Source: Bradyrhizobium sp. CCH5-F6 (GTDB lineage: Bacteria > Pseudomonadota > Alphaproteobacteria > Rhizobiales > Xanthobacteraceae). From it: a stretch of DNA of 64,000 nucleotides. Position 1 is the first letter of the stretch, and every line of letters begins with the position of its first letter. The position numbers and the translations under genes were made by a program. Shown here in pieces: positions 51,217 to 60,053 of the stretch. The stretch covers positions 18,827 to 82,826 of the forward strand of contig NZ_LSIC01000158.1 of assembly GCF_001556045.1 (NCBI RefSeq), written 5' to 3'. Below the pieces are notes generated by a model. That model did not search any database, was not told the origin of the DNA, and was given only the letters and a program-made list of their open reading frames with translations.

Positions 51217-52110
51217 TTAGACCCTGACCTCGAACTCGTGCCTGACCTTGGCGATGTCGACGAGTGTCGGCAAGCCGGCCTCGTTGCCGAGGCGCTGGAT
51301 CTTGAAGGTCGAGGCCGCGCGCGCGAAATCGAAATGCTCGCGCCAGCTTTTGCCGGGATGGGCGAGGTAGGAATAGACGTAAGCGCCGTGGAAGACGTCG
51401 CCGGCGCCGTTGGTGTCGATCACGCGCTCGCGCGGGATCGGCATCGCCGGCATCACCTGCACCGTTCCTGTCTCGTCGTACCAGAGCAGGCCCTTCTCGC
51501 CCATGGTGACGCCGCCGATCTTGCAGCCGCGGCCCTTGAGATAGTCGAGCATCTTCTCCGGCGTCAGGTCCATCTGCTCGCACAGCCGCTCGGCGACGAT
51601 CGCGACGTCGATATATTCGAGCAGCTCGTGGGTGTTGGTGCGCAGCCCGCCGCCGTCGAGCGAGGTCAGGACGCCCGCCTCGCGGCAGACTTTTGCGTAG
51701 TGGATCGCGGCATCCGGCTGGTGGCCGTCGACATGCAGCGCGCGGCAGCCGCCGAGATTGAGCATCGGGAAGGGGTGGATATGCTCGTCGTCGCGGCAGC
51801 GGACGATGGCGCGCTTGCCGTCCTTGGGCATGATGAAGGAGAGCGAGGATTGGTTGACCTTGCGGCCATGCAGCGAGATGCCGTACTTCGCGCACATGTC
51901 CTGGAACATGCGCCCCAGCCAGTCATTGGCCGCGGTGGCGATGAGATCGGGCACGATGCCGAGCTTGGCGCAGCAGAACGCCGCCGTCACCGCATTGCCG
52001 CCGAAGGAGACCGCGTAGTCCGAGGCCACGTGCTTCTCGTCGCCGGTCGGCATGTGGTCGGTGATGAAGACGACGTCGATATAGGTCTGTCCGATGAAGA
52101 GAGCCTGCAT
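51217..52110 (-). CDS. PfkB-family carbohydrate kinase
   Basis: A 297-residue kinase, first of a two-gene unit. It has the PfkB core (SFGGNAVTAAFCCAKLG and the C-terminal DTNGAGDVFHGAYV) but lacks the ribokinase-type substrate loop. It has several unusual cysteines. The family also includes fructose, adenosine, 2-keto-3-deoxygluconate and tagatose kinases; I cannot choose. The tandem with a ribokinase suggests two steps on related sugars. Confidence 0.87.
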   Translation of the reverse strand: MQALFIGQTYIDVVFITDHMPTGDEKHVASDYAVSFGGNAVTAAFCCAKLGIVPDLIATAANDWLGRMFQDMCAKYGISLHGRKVNQSSLSFIMPKDGKRAIVRCRDDEHIHPFPMLNLGGCRALHVDGHQPDAAIHYAKVCREAGVLTSLDGGGLRTNTHELLEYIDVAIVAERLCEQMDLTPEKMLDYLKGRGCKIGGVTMGEKGLLWYDETGTVQVMPAMPIPRERVIDTNGAGDVFHGAYVYSYLAHPGKSWREHFDFARAASTFKIQRLGNEAGLPTLVDIAKVRHEFEVRV

Positions 52111-52322
52111 TGATTGTCCGTGATGCGCTTGTGGTCCCGGCCGGCGGGATTACTCTAGCACCGGTTCCGCTCCGGAGGGACGCTGAAATTATTCGCAAAA
52201 CTGCCGCCCGAAGCGCTTGAGGTCAGCATGTTGCCGGAATACGACCAAGTCGGGCCAATGCCAAGCCCGGACAAACGCCGTCTTTCGGTCCGTAAGTTCC
52301 AGGTCGATCAAAAGGGTGCAGG

Positions 52323-53171
52323 ATGATCACCGGTCTCGATCACATCGTCGTTCTGGTGAGCGATATCGGTGCGGCCAAGGCGGCCTATCAGACCCTGCTC
52401 GCCCGCGCGCCGGCCTGGCAGAATTCCGGCGAGGGCGCTGACCGGGTGCTGTTCACCCTCGACAACATGACGATCGAGCTGATGGCCCCTCACGGCTTCA
52501 GCGTCACCGCCGACCGCATGCGCGCGCTGCTCGACGACCAGGAGGGCATGCTCGCCAGCCTGTGCTTTCGTGTCGCGGACATCGGCAAGATGCACCGGCG
52601 GCTGGAGCGGGTGGCCTTGAGGCCGGATCCGGTTGCGGAGGTCGAAAGCAGCGACGCGGTCACCGACGCCGTGCTGCACTGGAAGCGCACGCGGGCGGCC
52701 ACAGAACTCACGCGCGGCGTGCGCATGTTCTTCCTCGAGCTGGCCTCCGAGCGTCCGAAGTCGGTCGCGACAGATATCGCGCCGATCGACGCGCTCGACC
52801 ACGTCGTCATCACCACCGAAGATTCCGAGCGCGCCGCCGCGCTCTATGGTGCGCGGCTCGGGCTCGATCTGGCGCTCGACCGCTCGCACCAGGACTGGGG
52901 CCAGCTGATGTTCTTCCGCTGCGGCGACCTCATCGTCGAGGTGGTGCGCCGGCCCGTCGCCGGCGGTGACCTCGCGCATGACCGGCTCTGGGGCCTGAGC
53001 TGGCGGGTCGCCGATATCGACGCCACCCGCGCCCGCCTGATCGCTGCCGGCCTCGACGTCAGCGAAGTCCGCAACGGCCGCAAGCCGGGCACGCGGATCA
53101 TGACGGTGCGGAACGGGACCTGTGGAATCCAGACCGTCTTGCTGGAGCGCTCGCCGAAGCCGGTGGAGTGA
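52323..53171 (+). CDS. VOC-family (glyoxalase/dioxygenase-fold) protein, two domains
   Basis: A 282-residue protein with two vicinal-oxygen-chelate domains: first about residues 4-140 (GLDHIVVLVSDIGAAKAAYQ onward), second about 155-275 (IDALDHVVITTEDSERAAAL onward). Candidate metal ligands are His7 and a Glu in the first domain, and a His and Glu in the second. A ribosome site AAAGGGTGCAGG precedes the start. No aromatic pathway gene is adjacent, so glyoxalase, dioxygenase or isomerase activity remain options. Confidence 0.88.
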   Translation: MITGLDHIVVLVSDIGAAKAAYQTLLARAPAWQNSGEGADRVLFTLDNMTIELMAPHGFSVTADRMRALLDDQEGMLASLCFRVADIGKMHRRLERVALRPDPVAEVESSDAVTDAVLHWKRTRAATELTRGVRMFFLELASERPKSVATDIAPIDALDHVVITTEDSERAAALYGARLGLDLALDRSHQDWGQLMFFRCGDLIVEVVRRPVAGGDLAHDRLWGLSWRVADIDATRARLIAAGLDVSEVRNGRKPGTRIMTVRNGTCGIQTVLLERSPKPVE

Positions 53172-53173
53172 TT

Positions 53174-53281
53174 GTCATTCCGGGGCGTCGCGAAGCGACG
53201 AGCCCGGAATCTATTCATCCACCGCCCCTGCCGCACAATGGATTCCGGGCTCGCGCCCAAGAGGGCGCGCCCCGGAATGAC
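53174..53281. repeat. Intergenic inverted repeat, family B (copy 2)
   Basis: GTCATTCCGGGGCGTCGCGA and GCCCGGAATCTATTC on the left, GGATTCCGGGCTCGCGCCC and GCGCGCCCCGGAATGAC on the right. It begins three bases after the VOC gene stop and interrupts what would otherwise be an over-long frame for the TetR gene. Confidence 0.85.
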
Positions 53282-53362
53282 GGAGCCAACCAGCAACCTT
53301 GCGTTCTCAAACGCCTGCCCGCGTGTTACACGCGTCTTGTAAGCACCCAGCGAGCACCCGGT

Positions 53363-54076
53363 TTGGCGAAGGCGAAGGCAAAGCGAACTCTGAAATGGCA
53401 GCGCGATCCCGAGGGAATGCGGCTGCGCATTCTCGAAGCGGCCAAGCAGGAGTTTTCCGCCCATGGGCTCGCCGGCGCGCGCGTCGACCGCATCGCGGCG
53501 AAGGCCGGGGCGAACAAGCGCATGCTCTATTATCACGTCGGCAACAAGGACGAACTCTATCTCGCGGTCCTCGAAGGCGCCTATGACAAGATCCGCAGCG
53601 AGGAGCGCGGGCTCGATCTCGAACATCTCGAACCGCCTGAGGCCATCAGGCGGCTGATCGAGTTCACCTGGAACTACTTCCTGCGCAATCCCGAGTTCCT
53701 GTCGCTGCTTCAGACCGAGAACCTCGCGCGCGCCAAACACCTGAAGAAATCGACCAAGGTCAAGTCGATGCACTCGCCCTTCGTCGAGATGATCCGAACC
53801 GTGGTGCGGCGCGGCGTCGACAGCGGCGATTTCCAGGTCGCGGTCGATCCGGTGCAGCTCTACATCTCCATCGCGGCGCTGAGCTTCTTCTATCTCTCCA
53901 ACTCGGCAACGCTCAGCGTGATCTTCGGCCGCGATCTCCTGGACAAGAAAGCCAAGGACGAACGGCTCGCGCATATGGTCGGCCTGGTCCTGGCCGCGCT
54001 GACAGGGCAGTCCGTGGCGCTGTTCGAGATCGCGAAAGCGCCGAAGGCCCGCGGCAGCGTGGTGCAGACGGCGTAG
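53363..54076 (+). CDS. TetR-family transcriptional regulator
   Basis: A 237-residue regulator. The HTH is in the first 60 residues (LRILEAAKQEFSAHGLAGAR, DRIAAKAGANKRMLYYHVGN). A helical ligand domain follows, with a TetR-C pattern 'EFTWNYFLRNPEFLSLLQTE'. No ATG lies between the repeat and the HTH, so TTG at 53363 (MAKAKAKRTLK) is chosen; longer frames cross the repeat and are rejected. It lies upstream of a three-gene ABC operon, with repeats in between, and may regulate it or the VOC gene. Confidence 0.85.
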   Translation: MAKAKAKRTLKWQRDPEGMRLRILEAAKQEFSAHGLAGARVDRIAAKAGANKRMLYYHVGNKDELYLAVLEGAYDKIRSEERGLDLEHLEPPEAIRRLIEFTWNYFLRNPEFLSLLQTENLARAKHLKKSTKVKSMHSPFVEMIRTVVRRGVDSGDFQVAVDPVQLYISIAALSFFYLSNSATLSVIFGRDLLDKKAKDERLAHMVGLVLAALTGQSVALFEIAKAPKARGSVVQTA

Positions 54077-54132
54077 TCTGCGAGTCGCAGGCTTTGGCGG
54101 ATTTGGTATCCGCCTTTTCCTCAATCTCCGCC

Positions 54133-54232
54133 GTCATTGCCCGCGCAGGCGGGCAATCCAGTATTCCAGAGGCGTCGGCGGGATACGCAGAAGCCGCGGC
54201 GTACTGGATTCCCCGCCTGCGCGGGGAATGAC
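54133..54232. repeat. Intergenic inverted repeat, family B-like (copy 3)
   Basis: GTCATTGCCCGCGCAGGCGG and GCAATCCAGTA on the left; TACTGGATTCCCCGCCTGCG and GGGGAATGAC on the right. A 100-base palindrome after the TetR gene. Confidence 0.85.
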
Positions 54233-54251
54233 ACCGAGGGTGGGCCGGTCT

Positions 54252-54306
54252 CGTGCCCCGGACGCAGCGCAGCAACGCTTCGCGTTGCAGCGCGTCCGGG
54301 ACACGG
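54252..54306. repeat. Second intergenic palindrome after the TetR gene
   Basis: CGTGCCCCGGACGCAGCGC and GCAACGC mirrored by GCGTTGC and GCGCGTCCGGGACACG. Only 20 bases from the preceding repeat, so the elements are stacked. Confidence 0.75.
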
Positions 54307-54429
54307 GAGGCGATAGTCCTTCCCCACAAAGCCTGGAACCGTCGCAAAACGTCACACGGAAAGCTCTGGACAGTATTTATCCAACGGGTTAATTTCTCCC
54401 CACAACGAAAAAAATGCCGGGAGTGAAAA

Positions 54430-55239
54430 TTGGCCGAGCCGAAGCCGCAAAATGCGGTGTCCAAGATGCTGAATGCGGCCTGGGTTCGGCCGTTCTTGTT
54501 CCTCGTCTTCATCGTTGTCGCCTGGGATCTCGCGATCCGTCTGTTCGGAATCCCCGCCTACCAGATCCCGTCGCCGCTCGATGTCGTCGCGGTGCTCCGC
54601 ACCGAATGGCCGGAGCTGCTGCGCCAGTCATGGCCAACGACCTATGCGACCGTCTGCGGCTTCCTGCTGTCGGCGCTGTTCGGCATTCCCGTGGCGATGC
54701 TGATCGCGGGCTCGAAGACGGTGGAGAGCTACGTCTATCCGCTGCTGGTGTTCTCGCAATCCGTGCCGAAGATCGCGATCGCGCCGCTGTTCGTGGTCTG
54801 GTTCGGCTTCGGCATCATTCCCAAAGTGATTTCCGCGTTCCTGCTCGGCTTCTTCCCTGTGGTCGTGTCCGCCGTGCAGGGCTTCAAATCGGTCGATCCT
54901 GACATGGTCGATCTCGCCCGCGCCATGCAGGGCAGTCGCTTCCAGGTGTTCCGCGCGGTGAACCTGCCGCATGCTCTGCCGGCGATCTTCTCAGGGCTGA
55001 AAGTGTCGGTGACGCTGGCCGTGGTCGGCGCCGTCGTCGGAGAGTTCGTCGGCTCCAATTCCGGCATCGGCTACGTGATGCAGCGTTCGATCGGCACGTT
55101 CGATCTGCCGACGATGTTCGCGGCCCTCGTCATTCTCGCGCTGCTCGGCGTGGTCCTGTTCTGGATCGTCGACCGCATCGAGAAGCTTGTGATTCCCTGG
55201 CATGTCAGCCAGCGCGAGGACGTGATTTTCGCCGCTTGA
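54430..55239 (+). CDS. ABC transporter permease (NMT1/sulfonate-type system)
   Basis: A 269-residue BPD permease with six helices. The coupling region reads VDLARAMQGSRFQVFRAVNL with PHALPAIFSGLKVSVTLAVV following. It begins at TTG with GGGAG six bases upstream. It is first of a permease-receptor-ATPase operon, an unusual order for this family. Related systems carry pyrimidine (HMP), riboflavin or other heterocycles. Confidence 0.9.
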   Translation: MAEPKPQNAVSKMLNAAWVRPFLFLVFIVVAWDLAIRLFGIPAYQIPSPLDVVAVLRTEWPELLRQSWPTTYATVCGFLLSALFGIPVAMLIAGSKTVESYVYPLLVFSQSVPKIAIAPLFVVWFGFGIIPKVISAFLLGFFPVVVSAVQGFKSVDPDMVDLARAMQGSRFQVFRAVNLPHALPAIFSGLKVSVTLAVVGAVVGEFVGSNSGIGYVMQRSIGTFDLPTMFAALVILALLGVVLFWIVDRIEKLVIPWHVSQREDVIFAA

Positions 55240-55312
55240 GTATTTGCGGCTCTGACGTGAAGCGACGAGCGGCCACCAACGGCCGACGCAACAAGGGCAA
55301 GGGAGAGTGACG

Positions 55313-56305
55313 ATGAAGCGCTTGATTGGGGTTGTCTCGGCGGTGCTGATGACCTTCGCGGCCATGCCGGCTCATGCGGCCGACAAGGTCGTGCTGATGC
55401 TCAACTGGTACGTCTATGGCGAGCACGCACCGTTCTATTACGGCAAGGCCAAGGGCATCTACGCGGCCGAAGGCATCGAGCTCGAGATCCAGGAAGGCCG
55501 CGGCTCGGCGGCGACCACGCAGGCCGTCGCCGCCAAGACGGCAGATTTCGGCTATGTCGACGTCCCCACCATGATGCGCGCCGCGATCAAGGGCGCGCCC
55601 GTGGTTGCGACCGGCGTGCTGCTTCAGACCTCGCCGATGTCCGCCATGGGCTTCGCCGACAAGAACATCAGGAAGCCCGAAGACATCAAGGGCAAGACGG
55701 TGGCGATCACGCCGGCCGACTCCATGACTCAGATCTGGCCACTGTTCCTGAAGAAGACCGGCCTGAAGGAAAGCGACTTCAAGACCGTTGCGGGCGACGG
55801 CCAGACCAAGCTCAACGCCGTCATCAACGGCCAGGCTGATCTTCTGCTCGGTTACGTCATGGACCAGTCGATGAAGATCAAGGACGCGACCGGCAAGGAC
55901 GTCTATCCGATCAAGTTCGCGGACTACGGCATCAACATGGTGTCGTCGGGCATCATCGCCAACGCCGATTATGTGAAGGCCAATGCCGATCTCGTCCGCC
56001 GCTTCATGTCGGCGACGACCAAGGCGGTCGAGGCCGCCGAGAAGGAGCCGAAGGCCGCGGCGCAGGCGATCCTCGACGCCAACCCCAAGGGCGGCAAGAT
56101 CGATACGCTGACGCAGGGTTTCGAGCTGACCATTCCGCTCTACCGGACTGCGGAGACCAAGAGCAAGCGACCGTTCCAGGTCACCGACCAGAACATGACT
56201 GATACGGTCAATCTGATGGTCGAATATGGCGGCCTCGATGCGAAGGCCAAGGAGAACCCGAAGGCCTTCTACACCAACGATTATCTGCCGAAGAGCGGCT
56301 CGTGA
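55313..56305 (+). CDS. ABC transporter substrate-binding protein (NMT1/THI5-like)
   Basis: A 330-residue periplasmic receptor with a signal peptide (cleaved after AHA near residue 22). The mature protein opens with MLNWYVYGEHAPFYYGKAKG, close to the ThiY/NMT1 family that binds thiamine pyrimidine or similar ligands. GGGAG is seven bases before the ATG; an in-frame GTG six bases earlier is less likely. It ends overlapping the ATPase gene by four bases. Confidence 0.9.
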   Translation: MKRLIGVVSAVLMTFAAMPAHAADKVVLMLNWYVYGEHAPFYYGKAKGIYAAEGIELEIQEGRGSAATTQAVAAKTADFGYVDVPTMMRAAIKGAPVVATGVLLQTSPMSAMGFADKNIRKPEDIKGKTVAITPADSMTQIWPLFLKKTGLKESDFKTVAGDGQTKLNAVINGQADLLLGYVMDQSMKIKDATGKDVYPIKFADYGINMVSSGIIANADYVKANADLVRRFMSATTKAVEAAEKEPKAAAQAILDANPKGGKIDTLTQGFELTIPLYRTAETKSKRPFQVTDQNMTDTVNLMVEYGGLDAKAKENPKAFYTNDYLPKSGS

Positions 56306-57150
56306 AACCAGCGACTGTCATGAGTGAAACCGCGCAGCCGGCCGCGCATCTGAGACTGGTGAGCGACCGGGCTGCCGGCGACGCGTCGGGCATCAAGCTG
56401 TCGGGCGTGTCGAAGACCTACCGGACGCGCGACGGCGACGTGCCGTCGCTGCGTCCGCTCGACTTCCACATCAACGACGGCGAGTTCTTCGTCGTGGTCG
56501 GCCCAAGCGGCTGCGGCAAGTCCACGCTGCTCAAGCTGATATCGGGCCTGCTGCCGCCGACGACGGGCGAGATCCTGGTCGAGGGCGAGAAGGTGACGAC
56601 GCCGCACGGCAATGTCGGCATCGTCTTCCAGAACGCGCTGCTCCTGCCATGGCGCAACATCCTCAACAACGTGATGCTGCCGATCGACATGAAGCGGCTG
56701 CCGCGGCAGAAATATCTTGAACGCGCCCAGTCGCTGTTGAAGCTGGTCGGGCTCGAAGGCTTCGAGAAGAAGCTGCCCTGGCAGCTCTCCGGCGGCATGC
56801 AGCAGCGCGCCTCGATCTGCCGCGCGCTGGTGCACGATCCCAGGATCATGCTGATGGACGAGCCGTTCGGCGCGCTGGACGCGCTGACGCGCGAACGCAT
56901 GAATGTCGAGCTGATGCGGATCCAGCGCGAGACCAGGAAGACGGTGCTGCTGATCACGCATTCCATTCCCGAAGCCGTGTTCCTCGCCGACCGCGTTCTG
57001 GTCATGACCGAGCGCCCCGGCGCGATCGCCGCGATCTACGACGTGCCGCTGCCGCGCCCGCGCTCGCTCGATGCGATGGCCGATCCTGTCTTCACCGAGC
57101 TCGTGCAGCGCATCCGCAAGCACTTCTTCTCGCAAGGGGCGCTGGACTAG
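56302..57150 (+). CDS. ABC transporter ATP-binding protein (NMT1/sulfonate-type system)
   Basis: A 282-residue ATPase. Walker A GPSGCGKS, signature LSGGMQQR, Walker B IMLMDEPFGALD and H-loop ITHS are intact. It starts at GTG inside the preceding stop (GTGA); an ATG 18 bases later is the alternative. It has an extra 30-residue N-terminal lead compared with SsuB/TauB. It is the last gene of the transporter and is followed by repeats, so the downstream catabolic operon may be separate. Confidence 0.9.
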   Translation: MKPATVMSETAQPAAHLRLVSDRAAGDASGIKLSGVSKTYRTRDGDVPSLRPLDFHINDGEFFVVVGPSGCGKSTLLKLISGLLPPTTGEILVEGEKVTTPHGNVGIVFQNALLLPWRNILNNVMLPIDMKRLPRQKYLERAQSLLKLVGLEGFEKKLPWQLSGGMQQRASICRALVHDPRIMLMDEPFGALDALTRERMNVELMRIQRETRKTVLLITHSIPEAVFLADRVLVMTERPGAIAAIYDVPLPRPRSLDAMADPVFTELVQRIRKHFFSQGALD

Positions 57151-57187
57151 GGCGATGCTGTTCTCTGAAGCCACCACATGCACGGTG

Positions 57188-57336
57188 CGCTCCCTCCCCC
57201 GCCTGCGGGGGAGGGTTGGGGAGAGGGTGTCTCCGCTGGAAAGACTCCCCAAGAGGATAGAACCCTCACCCGGCACGGGACGATGCTTCGCATCGCCCGG
57301 AACGTGCCGACCCCCGCAAGCGGGAGAGGTGCACCG
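57188..57336. repeat. GC-rich intergenic repeat, family D
   Basis: CTCCCTCCCCCGCCTGCGGG and GGAGGGTTGGGGAGAGGGTG form a first hairpin, followed by AACCCTCACCCGG and a GATGCTTCGCATC hairpin, ending CCCCCGCAAGCGGGAGAGG. A related single hairpin is at 3552-3578. It fills most of the gap between the ABC operon and the enolase-superfamily gene. Confidence 0.75.
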
Positions 57337-57371
57337 CCTCCGCGGCCAGCTTTGTGGGGCCAACTAGCATC

Positions 57372-58769
57372 ATGTCCCCGCGCCTGAAGCTGCGAGACAT
57401 CGCCTTCTTCGAACGTCCCGTGCGATTCGCGCGGCCGTTCCGCTTTGGCGCGATCACCATCACCGCGACGCCGCAGCTGTTCGTGCGGGTCGAGATCGAG
57501 GTCGAGGGCAGGGGCGTTGCCGTCGGCGCCAGTGCCGAGTTGCTGGTGCCGAAATGGTTCGACAAGCGACCGGAGCTGTCGCCGGCGCAGACGGTCGATG
57601 GCTTGCGTCGCTCGCTGGAGATCGCGCGCGGTCTCTACCTGGCACGGACCGGATACCAGACCGCGTTCGATCTGCATGCCTCGTGCATCGGTGCCCAGGT
57701 CGCGACCTGCGCGAAGAAGAACATTCCGTCGCTCGCAGCAAGCTACGGCCCGGCCGAGATCGACAAGGCCATCCTCGACGCGCTGCTCCGCGCCGCCGAG
57801 ACCAATTTCTTCGACGGGATGGCCGGCAACATTGCGGGCATCGATGCGCGGCTTTCTCCTGACCTGAGCGAGAGGGACATCAGGACGTTCCTCTCCCTCC
57901 GGGTGCCGCTGGAGCGTGTTGCCATCAGGCACACCGTCGGTCTTGACGATGCCGTCGAGGGCGAGGGCGGCGTTGCCGGTCCAAGGGAGAACGCAGGTGC
58001 GCGCTATTTCAAGCTCAAGCTGTCGGGCGATCCGGCTGCCGATGCGTCGCGGCTGGCGCGGATCGGTAAGGAGCTCGACACGCTGGGACGTGACTACAAG
58101 GTTACGCTCGACGCCAATGAGCAGTATGCCGACCTTGCGGCGTTGCATGAACTGATGGACCGGATCGATCATGACGCCGCGCTACGCGCGATCACGGCGC
58201 GGTTGCTCTATGTCGAACAGCCGATGCCGCGCGACTTCACCTGGCAATCGCCGCTGGGCGCGCTGGCCGCGCACGGCTTCATCATCGACGAAGCCGACGA
58301 TTCCTACGATGCGTTCCCGACAGCGCGGGGGCTCGGCTATCGCGGCATCTCCTCCAAATCCTGCAAGGGTCTCTACAAATCCATCGTCAACGCGACCCGC
58401 GCGGCGAAATGGAGCGCGGACGGCGAGAGGTTCTTCGTGACCGGCGAGGACCTCACCTGCCAGGCCGGTCTCGCTGTGCAGCAGGACCTCGCGCTCGGCG
58501 CCTTCATCGGCGTCACCCACGCCGAGCGCAACGGCCATCATTACGTCGACGGTTTTGGCGAGACGCCGGCCACCGAAGCGCAGGCCTTCGCCGCCGCGCA
58601 TCCCGATCTCTATGCCGACACCGGGCAGGGCATCCGCCTCTCGATTCACGACGGCGATCTCCTGACGGGATCGCTCCACACAACGGGCTTTGCGACGTCG
58701 GTCCATCCGGACTGGTTGGCGCTTCGCCCGCTCGAACAGCCGACATCACTTCAGGAGTATCCGGCATGA
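57372..58769 (+). CDS. Enolase-superfamily enzyme (mandelate racemase/muconate lactonizing type)
   Basis: A 465-residue member of the enolase superfamily. The barrel residues can be placed: Lys214 and Lys216 (FKLKLSG), metal ligands Asp248 (LDANEQ), Glu282 (VEQPMP) and Asp306 (IIDEADD), and a second-side Lys329 (SSKSCKG). That order and near-standard spacing match the MLE subgroup (KxK, D, E, D, K). It is about 90 residues longer than typical members, with an insertion before the barrel. The start is the ATG after the repeat. It probably abstracts a proton next to a carboxylate in a sugar-acid dehydration. Substrate unknown. First gene of the four-gene operon. Confidence 0.85.
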   Translation: MSPRLKLRDIAFFERPVRFARPFRFGAITITATPQLFVRVEIEVEGRGVAVGASAELLVPKWFDKRPELSPAQTVDGLRRSLEIARGLYLARTGYQTAFDLHASCIGAQVATCAKKNIPSLAASYGPAEIDKAILDALLRAAETNFFDGMAGNIAGIDARLSPDLSERDIRTFLSLRVPLERVAIRHTVGLDDAVEGEGGVAGPRENAGARYFKLKLSGDPAADASRLARIGKELDTLGRDYKVTLDANEQYADLAALHELMDRIDHDAALRAITARLLYVEQPMPRDFTWQSPLGALAAHGFIIDEADDSYDAFPTARGLGYRGISSKSCKGLYKSIVNATRAAKWSADGERFFVTGEDLTCQAGLAVQQDLALGAFIGVTHAERNGHHYVDGFGETPATEAQAFAAAHPDLYADTGQGIRLSIHDGDLLTGSLHTTGFATSVHPDWLALRPLEQPTSLQEYPA

Positions 58770-59917
58770 CTACCCAACGCCTCGGCCTCATCATGAACGG
58801 CGTCACCGGCCGCATGGGGCTCAACCAGCATCTGATCCGCTCGATCGTGGCGATCCGCGACCAGGGAGGCGTCCGCCTGAAGAACGGCGACCGCATCATG
58901 CCTGACCCGATCCTGGTCGGCCGCAGCGCGGAGAAGGTCGAGGCGCTGGCGAAGCGCTTCAACATCACGCGCTGGACCACCGATCTCGATGCGGCGCTCG
59001 CCGACAAGAACGACACCATGTTCTTCGATGCCGCGACCACGCAGGCAAGGCCCGGCCTGCTGACCCAGGCCATCAATGCCGGCAAGCACGTCTATTGCGA
59101 GAAGCCGATCGCGACGAATTTCGAGGAGGCCGTCGAGGTCGTGAAGCTTGCGAACGCCAAGGGTGTCAAGCATGGCACGGTGCAGGACAAGCTGTTCCTG
59201 CCGGGCCTGAAGAAGATCGCCTTCCTGCGCGATTCCGGCTTCTTCGGCCGCATTCTCTCGGTGCGTGGCGAATTCGGCTATTGGGTGTTCGAAGGCGGCT
59301 GGCAGGAGGCGCAACGGCCATCCTGGAACTATCGCGACGAGGACGGCGGCGGCATCATTCTCGACATGGTCTGCCACTGGCGTTACGTGCTCGACAATCT
59401 CTTCGGCAACGTCCAGAGCGTGGTCTGCATCGGCAACACCGACATTCCCGAGCGCTTCGACGAGCAGGGCAAGAAGTACAAGGCGACCGCGGACGATTCC
59501 GCCTACGCCACGTTCCAGCTCGAAGGCGGCGTCATCGCCCACATCAACATGTCCTGGGTGACGCGCGTCTATCGCGACGACCTCGTCACCTTCCAGGTCG
59601 ACGGCACCCACGGCTCGGCGGTCGCGGGTCTCACCGACTGCATGATCCAGGCGCGGCAGGCCACCCCAAGGCCGGTGTGGAATCCCGACGAGAAGCGGCT
59701 GCACGATTTCTACGGCGATTGGCAGAAGCTGCCCGACAACGTCACCTACGACAACGGCTTCAAGGAGCAGTGGGAAATGTTCATCCGTCACGTCTACGAG
59801 GATGCGCCCTACAAGTTCACGCTGCTCGAAGGCGCCAAGGGCGTGCAGCTCGCCGAATGCGCGCTCAAGAGCTGGAAGGAGCGGCGCTGGATCGACGTCG
59901 CTCCGATCAAGGCGTGA
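58766..59917 (+). CDS. Gfo/Idh/MocA-family oxidoreductase
   Basis: A 383-residue NAD(P)-dependent sugar oxidoreductase. The nucleotide-binding N-terminus is atypical (LIMNGVTGRMGLNQHLIRSI instead of GxGxxG). The EKP motif in AGKHVYCEKPIA and the 'ILDMVCHWRYVLDNLFG' active-site segment, with Asp-x-x-x-His, are normal. It overlaps the preceding gene by four bases and has AGGAG upstream. Expected reaction: oxidation or reduction of a hydroxyl/keto group on a sugar or cyclitol. Confidence 0.88.
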   Translation: MTTQRLGLIMNGVTGRMGLNQHLIRSIVAIRDQGGVRLKNGDRIMPDPILVGRSAEKVEALAKRFNITRWTTDLDAALADKNDTMFFDAATTQARPGLLTQAINAGKHVYCEKPIATNFEEAVEVVKLANAKGVKHGTVQDKLFLPGLKKIAFLRDSGFFGRILSVRGEFGYWVFEGGWQEAQRPSWNYRDEDGGGIILDMVCHWRYVLDNLFGNVQSVVCIGNTDIPERFDEQGKKYKATADDSAYATFQLEGGVIAHINMSWVTRVYRDDLVTFQVDGTHGSAVAGLTDCMIQARQATPRPVWNPDEKRLHDFYGDWQKLPDNVTYDNGFKEQWEMFIRHVYEDAPYKFTLLEGAKGVQLAECALKSWKERRWIDVAPIKA

Positions 59918-59950
59918 GATTGATCGGATAAACCCCGATGTCCACCAAGC

Positions 59951-60036
59951 CGTCATTGCGAGCGGAGCGAAGCAATCCAGTCTGTCCCCGCGGAAAGACT
60001 CTGGATTGCTTCGTCGCTTCGCTCCTCGCAATGACG
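59951..60036. repeat. Intergenic inverted repeat, family A (copy 4)
   Basis: CGTCATTGCGAGCGGAGCGA and GCAATCCAGTCTG on the left; GACTCTGGATTGCTTCG and CGCTCCTCGCAATGACG on the right. It is inside an apparent operon, between the oxidoreductase and DUF993 genes. Confidence 0.88.
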
Positions 60037-60053
60037 GAGGAGAGGTCTGAGTC

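Noticed and set aside
53168..53362. N-terminal extension of the TetR protein.
   Set aside because: It would translate through a palindromic intergenic repeat and has no ribosome site; the TTG start at 53363 directly precedes the family homology.
57178..57387. Small Pro/Gly-rich frame before the enolase-superfamily gene.
   Set aside because: It coincides with the GC-rich repeat; no ribosome site or family.
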